From the NCBI GenBank assembly GCA_023151185.1, contig JAKLJL010000001.1:806001-870000 (forward strand): a stretch of 64,000 nt of DNA, written 5' to 3'. The notes beneath the pieces are model-generated. The model was given only the letters and a program-made list of their open reading frames with translations. It did no database searches and was not told the origin of the DNA. Shown here piece after piece: positions 18,249 through 27,561 of the stretch. The first letter of the stretch is position 1; each line of letters starts with the position of its first letter. This DNA comes from Bacteroidota bacterium. GTDB taxonomy: Bacteria; Bacteroidota; JABWAT01. Both the position numbers and the translations under genes were made by a program.

Positions 18249-20519
18249 TTACTTGACTACTTTCAGGTTGGCAAATTTAAGGACAAGGGTTTTGGCCCCG
18301 TGCCCGACGAAAAAGACCACAGCTTTCCGGTTATCCCCCGAGCCGTCAACCGAGGTTACTTTTCCCCGGCCGAATTTGGCATGCTCAACATAAATTCCGG
18401 TTTTTATAGCCACTTCACCTTCATCATAAACGACAGACCGTTCCTTGCTGACCTTGGTTGCAGGTGAACCTTTTGGCTGAGTATATTTTTCATCCCGCCA
18501 GTAATAAGGATCCTTGTTGGCATAATCACCTAAAGCATCTCCATCGAGGCCACGGGTTGCAAACCGGTTGCGGGTTTCAACCGGGGCCTGACCTTCAGTT
18601 TTAATCTGAGAGAGGTCCATTTCATCAATAAACCGGGATCTGACGGTGTACTCGGTTGATCCGAACCGGAACCGGGTTTTTGCATGCGAAATGAAGAGTT
18701 TTTTTTCAGCCCGGGTTATCCCGACGTAACAAAGACGGCGTTCTTCTTCAAGGTTTGAATCCCGTTCAGCACCGCCGGAAAAGGGAAATAGACCTTCTTC
18801 AAGTCCACAGATAAACACAACCGGGAACTCAAGGCCTTTGGCGGCGTGAAGGGTCATCAGTGTCACCACATTTCGGTCGTTATCCAGATTATCGGTATCA
18901 GCGACCAGAGACACGTCCTGAAGGAAAGCTTCAAGAGTGGCATCCTGCCGGGTAACTGAAAACTCCTCGATGGCGTTGATTAACTCCTGAACGTTTTCAA
19001 CACGGGTTCTCCCTTCCTGTGTCTGGTCCTGCCCAAGTTCTGAAATCAGGTGAAGTTCCTCAACATAGGTCCTGATCAGAAGTCCCAATGGGGAGTTTGT
19101 CAGATTGTTCCGGGTTTCCTGTACGACCCGGTTCAGTTCCTGCAGGGCGCTGCGCTGACGTGCCGTCAGGCCGGGAACCATATCAATAACCGATAGAATT
19201 TCCGCCGGACCTTTCTGGGTCTGGTGGGCATATTCTTCAATCTTTGCCAGGGCAACCTCGCCGATGTTCCTGGCCGGATAGTTAACAATTCTCCGGAATG
19301 ATTCAGTATCTCTGGGGTTAACCAGGATTTTCAGGTAAGCCAGAACGTCTTTAACTTCCTTCCGCTTGTAAAACTGAATTCCGCCGATAATGACATAGGG
19401 GACAGCGATCCGGCGAAGCCCGTCCTCAAGTGCCCGAGACTGGGCATTCGTCCGGTAGAGAATGGCGAAATCCTTATTGTGCATTCCTTTCGTAATCTTG
19501 AACTGCTGGATATAATTGGCCACCCGCATGCTTTCATCACGTTCAGAATCACATTCCAGAAGGGTGATAAAATCTCCCTCGTCATTATCCGTCCAGAGGG
19601 TTTTGGGAATCTGTTCCTTGTTCGATTTGATTACGGCATCAGCAACAGCAAGAATCCGTTTGGTTGACCGGTAATTCTGTTCCAGCCTTACCACTTTGGC
19701 TTCCGGGTAATCCTTTTCAAAATCAAGAATATTCTGGATATCTGCACCGCGCCAGGAGTAAATTGACTGGGCATCATCACCCACAACTGCAATATTACGG
19801 CCCGATGCAGCCAGAAGTTTGGCAATGGTATACTGAGCTTTATTGGTATCCTGATACTCATCAATCATCAGGTATTTAAATTGATTCTGATATTTTTTCA
19901 GGGTTTCGGGGCTTTTGGTAAACAATTCAATAGGTTTCATCAGCAAGTCATCAAAATCCATCGAGTTGGATTCTTTAAGACGGATCTGATAGTCCTTAAA
20001 AACCTGTGCAGCTTTAATATCAGCCGGATGAACTGCAAATTTTTCAAGATCAGCGGGGTACCAAAGCCGGTTTTTGGAGGCAGAAATCTTGGACATCATC
20101 TGCCGGACCGGGAATTGCTGGTGATTAATGCTCAGATCGGCCATGATTTTTTTGATCAGGCTTTCCTGGTCATCGGTATCATAAATAGAAAAATTGCGGT
20201 CATATCCAAGTTTGTCGCCGTCCATTCTCAGGATTCTGGCAAAAATGGAGTGGAAGGTGCCCATCCAGATTCCGGCTGCCACCTGTTCACCGATCAGGGC
20301 TGCAATCCGGGTTTTCATTTCCTTGGCGGCTTTGTTTGTAAAGGTCAGCATCAGAATCTGCCAGGGGGCTGCCTGACGTTCTGCCAGCATGTGGGCGGTC
20401 CGGTAAGTTAAAACCCGGGTTTTTCCTGACCCGGCACCGGCAATAATCATCACCGGACCGTGAATTGTTCCGGCTGCTTCCTGCTGCCGGTCATTTAACT
20501 GAGAAAGAAAACTCGACAT
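18249..20519 (-). CDS. UvrD/PcrA-type superfamily 1A DNA helicase
   Basis: The 756-residue helicase has all SF1A motifs: LNDRQQEAA (Q motif), GAGSGKT (28-34), TFTNKAAKEM, DEYQDTN, GDDAQSIYSWRGA, LEQNYRST, TLHAAKGLEF and VGITRAEKKLF. The C-terminus ends in a Tudor-like segment (HAKFGRGKVTSVDG) that in PcrA contacts RNA polymerase. It unwinds DNA 3' to 5' in nucleotide excision and replication-conflict repair. Length and C-terminal module favour PcrA/UvrD over Rep. It is minus strand and follows no close upstream gene. Confidence 0.95.
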   Translation of the reverse strand: MSSFLSQLNDRQQEAAGTIHGPVMIIAGAGSGKTRVLTYRTAHMLAERQAAPWQILMLTFTNKAAKEMKTRIAALIGEQVAAGIWMGTFHSIFARILRMDGDKLGYDRNFSIYDTDDQESLIKKIMADLSINHQQFPVRQMMSKISASKNRLWYPADLEKFAVHPADIKAAQVFKDYQIRLKESNSMDFDDLLMKPIELFTKSPETLKKYQNQFKYLMIDEYQDTNKAQYTIAKLLAASGRNIAVVGDDAQSIYSWRGADIQNILDFEKDYPEAKVVRLEQNYRSTKRILAVADAVIKSNKEQIPKTLWTDNDEGDFITLLECDSERDESMRVANYIQQFKITKGMHNKDFAILYRTNAQSRALEDGLRRIAVPYVIIGGIQFYKRKEVKDVLAYLKILVNPRDTESFRRIVNYPARNIGEVALAKIEEYAHQTQKGPAEILSVIDMVPGLTARQRSALQELNRVVQETRNNLTNSPLGLLIRTYVEELHLISELGQDQTQEGRTRVENVQELINAIEEFSVTRQDATLEAFLQDVSLVADTDNLDNDRNVVTLMTLHAAKGLEFPVVFICGLEEGLFPFSGGAERDSNLEEERRLCYVGITRAEKKLFISHAKTRFRFGSTEYTVRSRFIDEMDLSQIKTEGQAPVETRNRFATRGLDGDALGDYANKDPYYWRDEKYTQPKGSPATKVSKERSVVYDEGEVAIKTGIYVEHAKFGRGKVTSVDGSGDNRKAVVFFVGHGAKTLVLKFANLKVVK

Positions 20520-20610
20520 AAATTCCGATTAAAAGGTAAACTGACAAAGATACGGCAGAAACACGGACTCCTGACCGTAAAAGGCGGTATTTGGTGAACT
20601 TATTGTGAAT

Positions 20611-23175
20611 TTATCCGGAAACAGGAACTGGTTTTAACCCATCCACCCGAATGATCAGGGAAGTCATGTCATCCTCATTTTCCAGCCCGGAGGCAAACTC
20701 ATCACAGGACTGAAATAGACTGCCGGTTATCGCTTCCGGATCAGATTCAGATTTCAGAACTGATTCAACAGTTGAGTTGAATTTCTGGTTTTCAAACCAG
20801 AGAACTTCTTCCGGATTCATCCGTTCTGTAAATCCGTCAGAAACAAACACAAACAGGTCACCGGGTACCAAATCCAATGAAACAACCGAAAGCTCAAGGT
20901 CAGCAACCATTCCAAGCGGCGGCCCGGTAAGTTCAAGAATCTGATAATCGCCGGTTTTTTTTCGGTAGAAAAACGGAAACGGCATTCCGGTTGATGTCAG
21001 ATCGGCTTTCATTTTATCCAGATCGATCACCATCAGGCAAAGTCCCATTCCGATTCCCCGGTTATGGATGGATTCCCGCAGGGCAATGTTCAGGTTGATC
21101 ATCAGCTTTTCGAGCGGTAGGTTAACGTTATAACTTCTGATGGAGTTGATCAGAGCCATTTTTACCATCCCGACAACCAGCCCTGCTGCCACACCGTGTC
21201 CTGTTGCATCACCAATGGCAACACAATACCTGTGATCGGCAATATGGATCAGGTCATAATAATCTCCACCGACTTCGGTTGCCGGGCGCATCCGTCCAAC
21301 AAAGGTCAATCCCGGTATGTCAGGATTGTCAGCCGGAAGCATATTCATCTGAAGGTTCCGGGCAAATTCCAGTTCCTCGCTTTTCCGGCTCAGTTCCATT
21401 TGAAGCAATTCTTCTTCTTTTTCCTTCTGGATCAGCAGCAGTTCTTCCTCTTTTGCCAGCCGGACAGAGTCAATCATCTGATTGAAGGACCTGGTGAGGT
21501 ACCCGATTTCATCATCATCCTTAACCCTGACCTGAACCGTCAGGTCGCCTTCATTTACCCTTCTGACGCCGTCAAGCAGAGTTTTTAACGGTTGGGTGAC
21601 TGTCAGCCTGAAAAAGGATGGAAAAACGATCAGTGCCAGGGCAGCAGAAAGCAGAATCATCAGAATGAAAACACTGGCTCCCTTATGAATATACTCCCGC
21701 TGGTTGCGGTAAAAATCCTCAAAAACAGATGTTCCTTTCGGAAAGGATGCCGGTAAATCTTCAGTAAACCGAACCGTTTCTGCCGGATTCGACCGGGTTC
21801 CGTCATCCAGACCAATGAATCCGGGGTACAAATCCGAAATCCCGTAATAGGTCAGATCAATTTTCCCCGATTGGTAAAGAATGATCTGGAACGTGTTTTT
21901 CTGGTCAGATCCAAAATCGGGAACCTGAACCCAGGAGACCGTGACTTTCCCGGGTTCTTCTTTCAGCAGGACTGCCCCGCCTGAAGCTGGATTCAGGTCT
22001 TTGAACAATGCTGCAATTTTCGGGTTTGCCCTGAAAAACTCGGTGTAATGGAAGCTCTTGATTCCGTCGCCAAAACTCAGAATTCCATTGCTTCCCACAT
22101 AAACGGACCGGAATTCAACGCCATAAAACGGGAAAGGGAATGGAAGAACCGACCAGACTGATCCCGCATCTCCGGTTGGCAGAAACCGTCCTTTCGGATC
22201 CTGCCAGACTGCCGGTTCGGATGAAACCTGGTAAGAGCCGTTCAATCCCGGTTCAAAATGGATCGTAGTGAAATCGGGCAGTGATCTGGTGTTCATATAC
22301 TGCCGGGCAAAAGTCGACATGGTGGCCGTACCGACTGTGCTCAGAACCACGAGAATGGTCAGAAGGGAAACCGTAATGATTTTCCGGTTGATGGTTGTAT
22401 GCTCAGGCGAGAGCTTGAAGTAGGCCAGAATGAACAGAAACAGAAAAAGCAGGTAAAAAACGTTTGACAGGTATAAATTGGTTGAAAGGGAAATCAGGCT
22501 GGTGTGGAACAGAAAATTCAGAACAGACGGCAAAGCTCCGGTAAAAAGTATGAAAACCAGAACAAAATGTTCCCTGAAGGGTTTATATAACTCATCTTTC
22601 CGCCCGGACATGACGGCACGGATTGCTGAAAGGAACAGCTTTACCCAGTCAGGAGAACCGGCGGCCGGAGTTTTTCCCTGGGCAAATTCTTCCTTCAGAA
22701 TAGGAAGCAGAGAATACCGGGTGGCCACACCTGCAGCCCAGAAAAAGCCGGAAACAATCAGCAGATTCACAACCTGAAGTTCATAAGGTGCAAAGAACTG
22801 ATTCTGAAGAATGGAATAAACCAGATAACTGCTCACCGCCCCGGTAATAAACAGGCTGATCCCAAGCAGAAGTCTTGATTCATTGGTAAAGTAATTCACC
22901 GGGTACCGGTAAACGTACTGGGTAATCAGAGATACGGCTACCATCAGAAAAATATACTGGGTAGCGATGAAGTACTTCGACCACCAGACGTACAGGCTCG
23001 TACTCAGGAAAGTGCTGAGAAAAACAAGCGTTATGGCTACAAAAAATAAAGTTCTGAACCATCCGCGGGGGTGCTGTTTTTTGACAACCAGAAAGAAAAG
23101 GGTGATCAGAAAGGACAGCAGAAACTGGGAGAAGCTGGAGATCGAGAATTGATTGAAGAAGAAATCCTGAAACAT
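20611..23175 (-). CDS. Membrane PP2C (SpoIIE/RsbU-type) phosphatase with NIDO-like ectodomain
   Basis: The preferred start is ATG 23175 (854 residues). An in-frame start at 23313 would overlap the upstream lipoprotein gene and add a poorly supported leader. Order: about seven to eight N-terminal membrane helices (10-285); an extracytoplasmic domain (about 300-470) with FPFYGVEFRSVYVGSNGILSF and NTFQIILYQSGKIDL, resembling the nidogen NIDO module; a membrane helix (about 500-520); HAMP (about 522-572); a coiled coil; then the PP2C domain (about 605-845) with EVGGDYYD and IGDATGHGVAAG, holding the metal-binding aspartates. Such phosphatases usually dephosphorylate anti-sigma-factor antagonists in partner-switching systems. 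No partner gene is nearby. Confidence 0.88.
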   Translation of the reverse strand: MFQDFFFNQFSISSFSQFLLSFLITLFFLVVKKQHPRGWFRTLFFVAITLVFLSTFLSTSLYVWWSKYFIATQYIFLMVAVSLITQYVYRYPVNYFTNESRLLLGISLFITGAVSSYLVYSILQNQFFAPYELQVVNLLIVSGFFWAAGVATRYSLLPILKEEFAQGKTPAAGSPDWVKLFLSAIRAVMSGRKDELYKPFREHFVLVFILFTGALPSVLNFLFHTSLISLSTNLYLSNVFYLLFLFLFILAYFKLSPEHTTINRKIITVSLLTILVVLSTVGTATMSTFARQYMNTRSLPDFTTIHFEPGLNGSYQVSSEPAVWQDPKGRFLPTGDAGSVWSVLPFPFPFYGVEFRSVYVGSNGILSFGDGIKSFHYTEFFRANPKIAALFKDLNPASGGAVLLKEEPGKVTVSWVQVPDFGSDQKNTFQIILYQSGKIDLTYYGISDLYPGFIGLDDGTRSNPAETVRFTEDLPASFPKGTSVFEDFYRNQREYIHKGASVFILMILLSAALALIVFPSFFRLTVTQPLKTLLDGVRRVNEGDLTVQVRVKDDDEIGYLTRSFNQMIDSVRLAKEEELLLIQKEKEEELLQMELSRKSEELEFARNLQMNMLPADNPDIPGLTFVGRMRPATEVGGDYYDLIHIADHRYCVAIGDATGHGVAAGLVVGMVKMALINSIRSYNVNLPLEKLMINLNIALRESIHNRGIGMGLCLMVIDLDKMKADLTSTGMPFPFFYRKKTGDYQILELTGPPLGMVADLELSVVSLDLVPGDLFVFVSDGFTERMNPEEVLWFENQKFNSTVESVLKSESDPEAITGSLFQSCDEFASGLENEDDMTSLIIRVDGLKPVPVSG

Positions 23176-23275
23176 TGACAAATATCGCCAGTTTACAGGA
23201 AACAAACAACTACAGGGAAGGGAGACAGGAAGGATTGCCGCCCGGAGCCGGAGCCCCGGTGCGGTTAACAGCATC

Positions 23276-23761
23276 CTATTTCTTTTTACCGTTAGAAAGG
23301 GCCCAGTCTGCATGTGCCTTCAGGGCACTTTTCGCCACATCCATGGCCTCATGCATTTGTGAAGCAACGGCAGATAAGTTGGTTTTCTGTTCTTCGAGCA
23401 GTTTGACTACTTCTTCATGTTTCATTTCGGCATAGTCGGGTTGGCCGAGTGTCGGCATAACATCATTCATTGCTGAAATGGCAGCCTGTACTTTTTCCCT
23501 GGCCCCTGCGAGGTCGAGTCCCGAATGATCAGCTTCTGTTTTTTTCAGTTTTAAAAGCAGCGAGTCGTGCCGGGCAACCGTTTTTTCCAGAGTCAGGTCC
23601 ATTTCTCTGAGTTCTCTCAGAAAATCCATTTCAGATGAATGGGCCGAATCAATTTTCGCCCATTCGGCCATTTCAAGCCGGATCGTTTCATCAGATTTGC
23701 CGCACCCGGTAAATGCCAGAGCTGCGAGTAACAATCCCGAAAATGCCAAAGCAGTTTTCAT
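23276..23761 (-). CDS. Putative coiled-coil lipoprotein
   Basis: The 161-residue protein has a clear lipoprotein signal (LAFTGC, Cys20) and a charged, helical mature region with heptad-like patterns at about 40-75 and 120-150, plus a lysine-rich end. The ATG is preceded by AAAGGAA. I do not recognise a characterised family; similar small helical lipoproteins of unknown role are common in Bacteroidota-related genomes. It lies 100 bp upstream of the PP2C phosphatase on the same strand and could be co-transcribed with it. Confidence 0.8.
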   Translation of the reverse strand: MKTALAFSGLLLAALAFTGCGKSDETIRLEMAEWAKIDSAHSSEMDFLRELREMDLTLEKTVARHDSLLLKLKKTEADHSGLDLAGAREKVQAAISAMNDVMPTLGQPDYAEMKHEEVVKLLEEQKTNLSAVASQMHEAMDVAKSALKAHADWALSNGKKK

Positions 23762-24120
23762 ACGTATTCCTTTTATGGTTGGTTGATTGCGATCAGTAAA
23801 GGTACATGCCTGAACTGCCTGATTCCACCATAAAATTTCATCTTTTGTTAAAATTTGATGAAAAAACGGATTTTAACAGGTGAATTCACAGCTTTTTAGG
23901 AAGTCCGGGCGGAAATCTATTCCTGCCGGGAATTAGTTTAAATGAAATATTTTTTTTAACTTGGTAGCCGGAAAGAGTTTTTTTGCCCCGACGGCAACAA
24001 GTTAATTAAGTCTCTCTTTCCGGGTGCACTTTTCTTCGGATGCTTTAATCCCCGAACGAACACCCTCCATTCAGTGCCGGCATATAGAAAAGGACCGGCC
24101 TTTAACGTGATAAAAAGTAC
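23762..24120. other. 359-bp intergenic region upstream of the DEAD-box helicase
   Basis: This is a divergent region between the lipoprotein gene (-) and the helicase (+), so it must hold promoters for both. It is AT-rich around 23825-23960. Close to the helicase start, GCCGG (about 24077) can pair with CCGGC (about 24096). No good ribosome site precedes the helicase ATG, which leaves room for structured 5' leader control as known for cold-shock helicases. I see no ORF or tRNA here. Confidence 0.4.
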
Positions 24121-26013
24121 ATGGAAAACCAAGAAACACAAAACAAGGAAAATCAGAATTTGCCGGTCAGTGAACCCGCACATTCTGCAGCAGAACCGGC
24201 AGTAAATGAATCTGCCCAGGCTGCATCCGCTGCTGAGGGCCAGGTGGCCACTTCTCGGCCGCATCAGGAAAACACAGAACTCCCCCAGAGTGAAAATACA
24301 CCTGAACCCGTTCAGGAAGAATCTGTTCCGGTAACGTTCGATTCTTTCGGATTTCATCCCGAAATCAAAGAAGGCATTCTGGATGCCGGCTATTCGGTCG
24401 CAACTTCCATTCAGGCACAAGCTATCCCGGCAATTTTAACCGGGAAAGATGTCATCGGTTCTGCTCAAACCGGAACCGGGAAAACTGCAGCATTCGTTCT
24501 GCCTATTCTTCAGCTTCTGATGACTAACAAAAAACCCGGAATCAGGGCACTGATTTTAAGTCCAACCCGGGAACTTGCAACCCAGATTTCTGATCAGATT
24601 TGGGGTCTGGGATATCATACCGGCATTTCATCCTGCTCGATTATCGGGGGCACTGACTGGGCTGACCAGGCTGATGCTTTGAAAAAGGGAGCCAATGTGG
24701 TGATTGCAACCCCAGGCCGTCTCCTTGACCAGATGCGGGATATGGCAATTGATTTCAGTCAGGTCGAAATTTTCGTTCTCGATGAAGCCGACCGGATGCT
24801 GGATATGGGATTTATTCCGGCGGTGATGAATATTGTGAACCGGTTGCCCCAGAAACGCCAGAATCTGATGTTCTCAGCCACAATTCCCGGAAAGATTAAA
24901 TACATCACCCAGAAAATCATGACTGATCCGATTTGGGTCAACGTGGCAACTTTCAAAGCTGCCGACACGGTTACCCAAACTTATTACGTTGTGCCAGAGT
25001 TTCAGAAAACAGCCCTGCTTGAAATGCTGATCAAAACCAATGACTGGAAATCGGTGATTGTTTTCACCGGAACCAAAAAGGGAGCTGATCTGCTGGCCGG
25101 TAAATTAAACCGCCGCCAGATTCCGGTTGCTTATATTCACGGCGACCGGACTCAGGAAGAACGGGATGCGGCTCTGAACGCTTTCAAGGCCGGTCAATAC
25201 CGGGTTCTGGTTGCAACCGATGTTCTGGCCAGAGGAATTGATATTTCTGATGTGAGTCTGATTGTTAATTTTGATATCCCACGGGATATTGACGATTACA
25301 TCCACCGGATCGGAAGAACCGGCAGGGCAGAGACTGAGGGGTCCGCCATTTCCCTGGTTTCACCCGGTGAAACCCGGTATCTCGACAACATCGTTGAACG
25401 GGTTGGCATTTCTCTGAACCGGGTCGAAATTCCGGAAGACATCCAGACTTTTCTGGATACAAAAATCAGAAAACCGGAACACCCGAAAGACCGTCATCAC
25501 CGGCATAAAGACCGGGATCACCGTCAGCCAAGGCCTGATCCGGAATTGGGTGAAGTCATCCCGCAGGAAAAACCTGCTGCGGAAGAGAAACCGGTTCAGG
25601 AAGCCCGTCCGCAAAATCAGGACAGGAACCGGAACCAGCAGGACAACCGGAACCGCCAGCAAAACAGAAAGCCTCAGGGCGATGGACAGCCCCGCCAGCA
25701 GGATCCAAACCGGCCCCAGCAGCGTGAAAATCAGCAGCAGGGGAAACCTCAGCCTGAAGGTCAGCAGAACCGCCAGCAAAACCGCAGACCGGATGGTCAA
25801 AATCCGAACCGGCCTCAGGGTCAGCGTCAGGAAAACCGCCAGCATCAGGGTCAGGGTGGCAGAAATGACCGCCGCGGCCACCAGAATCAGGGACGGAATC
25901 CCCGGCAGTTCGAAAAACCTGCCTCACGGCCGGCAAGAAAGGACGATCTGAAACTGTCACAACCCGGCGGATTTTTCTCGGGCCTGTTCAAAAAACTGTT
26001 CGGAAAGAAATAA
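24121..26013 (+). CDS. DEAD-box ATP-dependent RNA helicase (RhlE-like) with Q/N/R/P tail
   Basis: The 630-residue protein has an unusual acidic, low-complexity N-terminus (about 1-70), then the two RecA-like domains with Q motif SIQAQAIPAI, AQTGTGKTA, PTRELA, TPGRLLDQM, DEAD, SAT, VFTGTKKGADLL, ATDVLARGID and HRIGRTGRAE. The tail (about 450-610) is a basic repeat-rich region of Arg, Gln, Asn, Pro and Gly, followed by a short hydrophobic end. Such tails bind RNA and can drive condensate formation. The family unwinds RNA duplexes in ribosome assembly, decay and cold adaptation. A strong terminator follows immediately. Confidence 0.95.
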   Translation: MENQETQNKENQNLPVSEPAHSAAEPAVNESAQAASAAEGQVATSRPHQENTELPQSENTPEPVQEESVPVTFDSFGFHPEIKEGILDAGYSVATSIQAQAIPAILTGKDVIGSAQTGTGKTAAFVLPILQLLMTNKKPGIRALILSPTRELATQISDQIWGLGYHTGISSCSIIGGTDWADQADALKKGANVVIATPGRLLDQMRDMAIDFSQVEIFVLDEADRMLDMGFIPAVMNIVNRLPQKRQNLMFSATIPGKIKYITQKIMTDPIWVNVATFKAADTVTQTYYVVPEFQKTALLEMLIKTNDWKSVIVFTGTKKGADLLAGKLNRRQIPVAYIHGDRTQEERDAALNAFKAGQYRVLVATDVLARGIDISDVSLIVNFDIPRDIDDYIHRIGRTGRAETEGSAISLVSPGETRYLDNIVERVGISLNRVEIPEDIQTFLDTKIRKPEHPKDRHHRHKDRDHRQPRPDPELGEVIPQEKPAAEEKPVQEARPQNQDRNRNQQDNRNRQQNRKPQGDGQPRQQDPNRPQQRENQQQGKPQPEGQQNRQQNRRPDGQNPNRPQGQRQENRQHQGQGGRNDRRGHQNQGRNPRQFEKPASRPARKDDLKLSQPGGFFSGLFKKLFGKK

Positions 26014-26039
26014 AAAAAGGGGCCTCGGCCCCTTTTTTT
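26013..26039 (+). terminator. Intrinsic terminator of the DEAD-box helicase gene
   Basis: A7-GGGGCC-TC-GGCCCC-T7 starts within the stop codon of the helicase. The perfect GC stem flanked by A and T runs could terminate in both directions. Confidence 0.92.
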
Positions 26040-26078
26040 ATTTAAAAAGGTGGGAGAGTTCCCTGATGTTCTGTCTCT

Positions 26079-26098
26079 GCTGACAACCCGTTGTCAGC
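26079..26098. promoter_or_regulatory. Perfect 20-bp palindrome, candidate operator
   Basis: GCTGACAAC-CC-GTTGTCAGC is an exact inverted repeat about 130 bp upstream of the YdeI-family gene and 40 bp after the helicase terminator. The 2-base spacer makes a protein-binding dyad more natural than an RNA hairpin, although an 8-bp stem with a CCCG loop is possible. The binding protein is unknown. Confidence 0.4.
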
Positions 26099-26227
26099 TG
26101 CCTGTCCGATCTTGCAGGAACAGGGCTGACCAAACAGAAGAATGACCAGATCATAAAAAGGTAAATACTTTTCTACCCGGCCTGCCCAAACCGATTCCAG
26201 ATTACAATTTGCTGACGGAGATGCGCT

Positions 26228-26710
26228 GTGTCAGAGAAATTAATTGACAAATCCTGTTTGCTTGAAAAATTCCCGGGAAAAGGGGGGTGGACTTATGCTG
26301 CACTTCCGGACATCGGGATTGGAAGATCAACTCCCTTTGGCTGGATTAAGGTAAAAGGAACCATTGACGGAATCGAAATCAGGCAATACCACCTCATGCC
26401 GATGGGAAACGGAAATCTCTTTTTGCCGGTTAAGACAGAAATCCGGAAAAAAATAAACAAACAGGCCGGAGACTGGGTTCATGTGTGTCTTCAGGCGGAT
26501 ACCGATCCTGCTGAAATTCCTGAAGAATTCACCGAATGCCTGATGATGGAACCGGACGCATTCCGGTATTTTTCTTCGCTGACCGAAAGTGAAAAACACC
26601 AGTACGTCCGGTGGGTTTATTCAGCAAAGACTGAAGAAACCCGGGCAGACCGTATCGCAGAGGTGATTGGCAGGCTGATTAAAAATAAACGGTTTTATGA
26701 CCGGCTTTAA
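26228..26710 (+). CDS. YdeI/OmdA-like protein with DUF1905 domain
   Basis: The 160-residue protein starts at GTG 26228 with GGAG at 26217-26220. The N-terminal half (about 10-95) matches the DUF1905 barrel pattern (GWIKVKGTIDG, FLPVKTEIRKKI). The C-terminal half (about 112-158) matches the OmdA/YdeI helical domain (FSSLTESEKHQYVRWVYSAKTEETRADRI). Family members have been linked to resistance to antimicrobial peptides, but the biochemical role is not known. Its TAA overlaps the TAA of the convergent gene by a shared TTAA. Confidence 0.85.
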   Translation: MSEKLIDKSCLLEKFPGKGGWTYAALPDIGIGRSTPFGWIKVKGTIDGIEIRQYHLMPMGNGNLFLPVKTEIRKKINKQAGDWVHVCLQADTDPAEIPEEFTECLMMEPDAFRYFSSLTESEKHQYVRWVYSAKTEETRADRIAEVIGRLIKNKRFYDRL

Positions 26711-27561
26711 TAGTCTGTTTCGAAGGAGTACAACCGGGTGATGTTGAATCCGATGAAAAAATGGCGCCCTGTCCAGTCGGTATTCGATCCGAGCAGAGAA
26801 CCAACCGTCGAAATGTTCTGGGTATTGCTCACAAGCAGTTGAAAAGTATGCCCTGAAATTTCCAGATTAACACCTGCTGAAAGGGTGTTCCATTTATAGG
26901 TTGCAAGTGAATTACTGTTCACCTCAGTCCGGTTGAATACCGGTATCCACTCTGCAGTCAGGGATACTTTCCTGGACAGAACATAATTGGCTGCCACGAC
27001 TGATCCGAATATGGGCTGAGCACCGGTATAGCTGTCCTTGTTTTCAAGCCGCTGGACATAAAACGGACTGATCTGGGTTGAAAATGCTTTGGTCCACTTC
27101 CTCGCAATCAGAGGCATGATCAGAAGATGGGTTTGCTCGGCACCGTCTGCAGTTGCAAAATCAGCTTCACCGTAAAGACTTAACGTAACTGGGCTTCCGT
27201 CTTCGGTTTTCTGGCTGAGCAGCCGGTACTGGGAATGGAATTCATACGTCTTCAGAGAACCGGCTCCTCCCAAACGGGAAAATCCAGCCATCCAGTCATC
27301 CAGAATCCCGTAATCAAGTCCAAAGTAAGCTGAGGCTCCCAGATCTATCCCAAACAGATCCTTCAAACCGGAGTAACTGTCCCCAAACCGGTGTCCCATT
27401 CTGAATTCAGCAGTTTTTGAGTAAAGCTGATCAACGGACCTTTGGTTGATAATATTGGTACTTCTGAACGTCCGGGTTACAGGTTCCGGCTCTGAAACAG
27501 ATGTTTCAAGTGAATCGCCGGCAGTTTGAAAAACCAGCAGCAGACCTAAAAGGGATGTCAT
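26707..27561 (-). CDS. DUF5777-like outer-membrane beta-barrel protein
   Basis: The 284-residue protein has a short signal-like N-terminus (ends about residue 15) and then alternating amphipathic strands typical of a beta-barrel, ending in aromatic residues (FNITRLYSFETDY). The NIINQRSVDQLYSKTAEFRMGHRFGD and LGASAYFGLDYGILDDW segments resemble the DUF5777 family. It is last in the cytochrome c-YceI-YceI-barrel cluster, and its ATG shares a base with the upstream YceI stop. It may be an outer-membrane pore or scaffold for that system; its function is not established. Confidence 0.75.
   Translation of the reverse strand: MTSLLGLLLVFQTAGDSLETSVSEPEPVTRTFRSTNIINQRSVDQLYSKTAEFRMGHRFGDSYSGLKDLFGIDLGASAYFGLDYGILDDWMAGFSRLGGAGSLKTYEFHSQYRLLSQKTEDGSPVTLSLYGEADFATADGAEQTHLLIMPLIARKWTKAFSTQISPFYVQRLENKDSYTGAQPIFGSVVAANYVLSRKVSLTAEWIPVFNRTEVNSNSLATYKWNTLSAGVNLEISGHTFQLLVSNTQNISTVGSLLGSNTDWTGRHFFIGFNITRLYSFETDY

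Noticed and set aside
23176-23313. Longer N-terminus for the PP2C phosphatase
   Set aside because: It overlaps the upstream lipoprotein gene and adds a proline- and arginine-rich leader; the ATG at 23175 begins right before the first membrane helix.
23956-24420. 154-codon reverse ORF
   Set aside because: It lies antisense to the start of the DEAD-box helicase and its protein has no recognisable features or ribosome site.
25360-25960. Three long ORFs in other frames over the helicase tail
   Set aside because: They arise from the repetitive Arg/Gln/Pro-coding DNA, which stays open in several frames; the proteins are low-complexity shadows.
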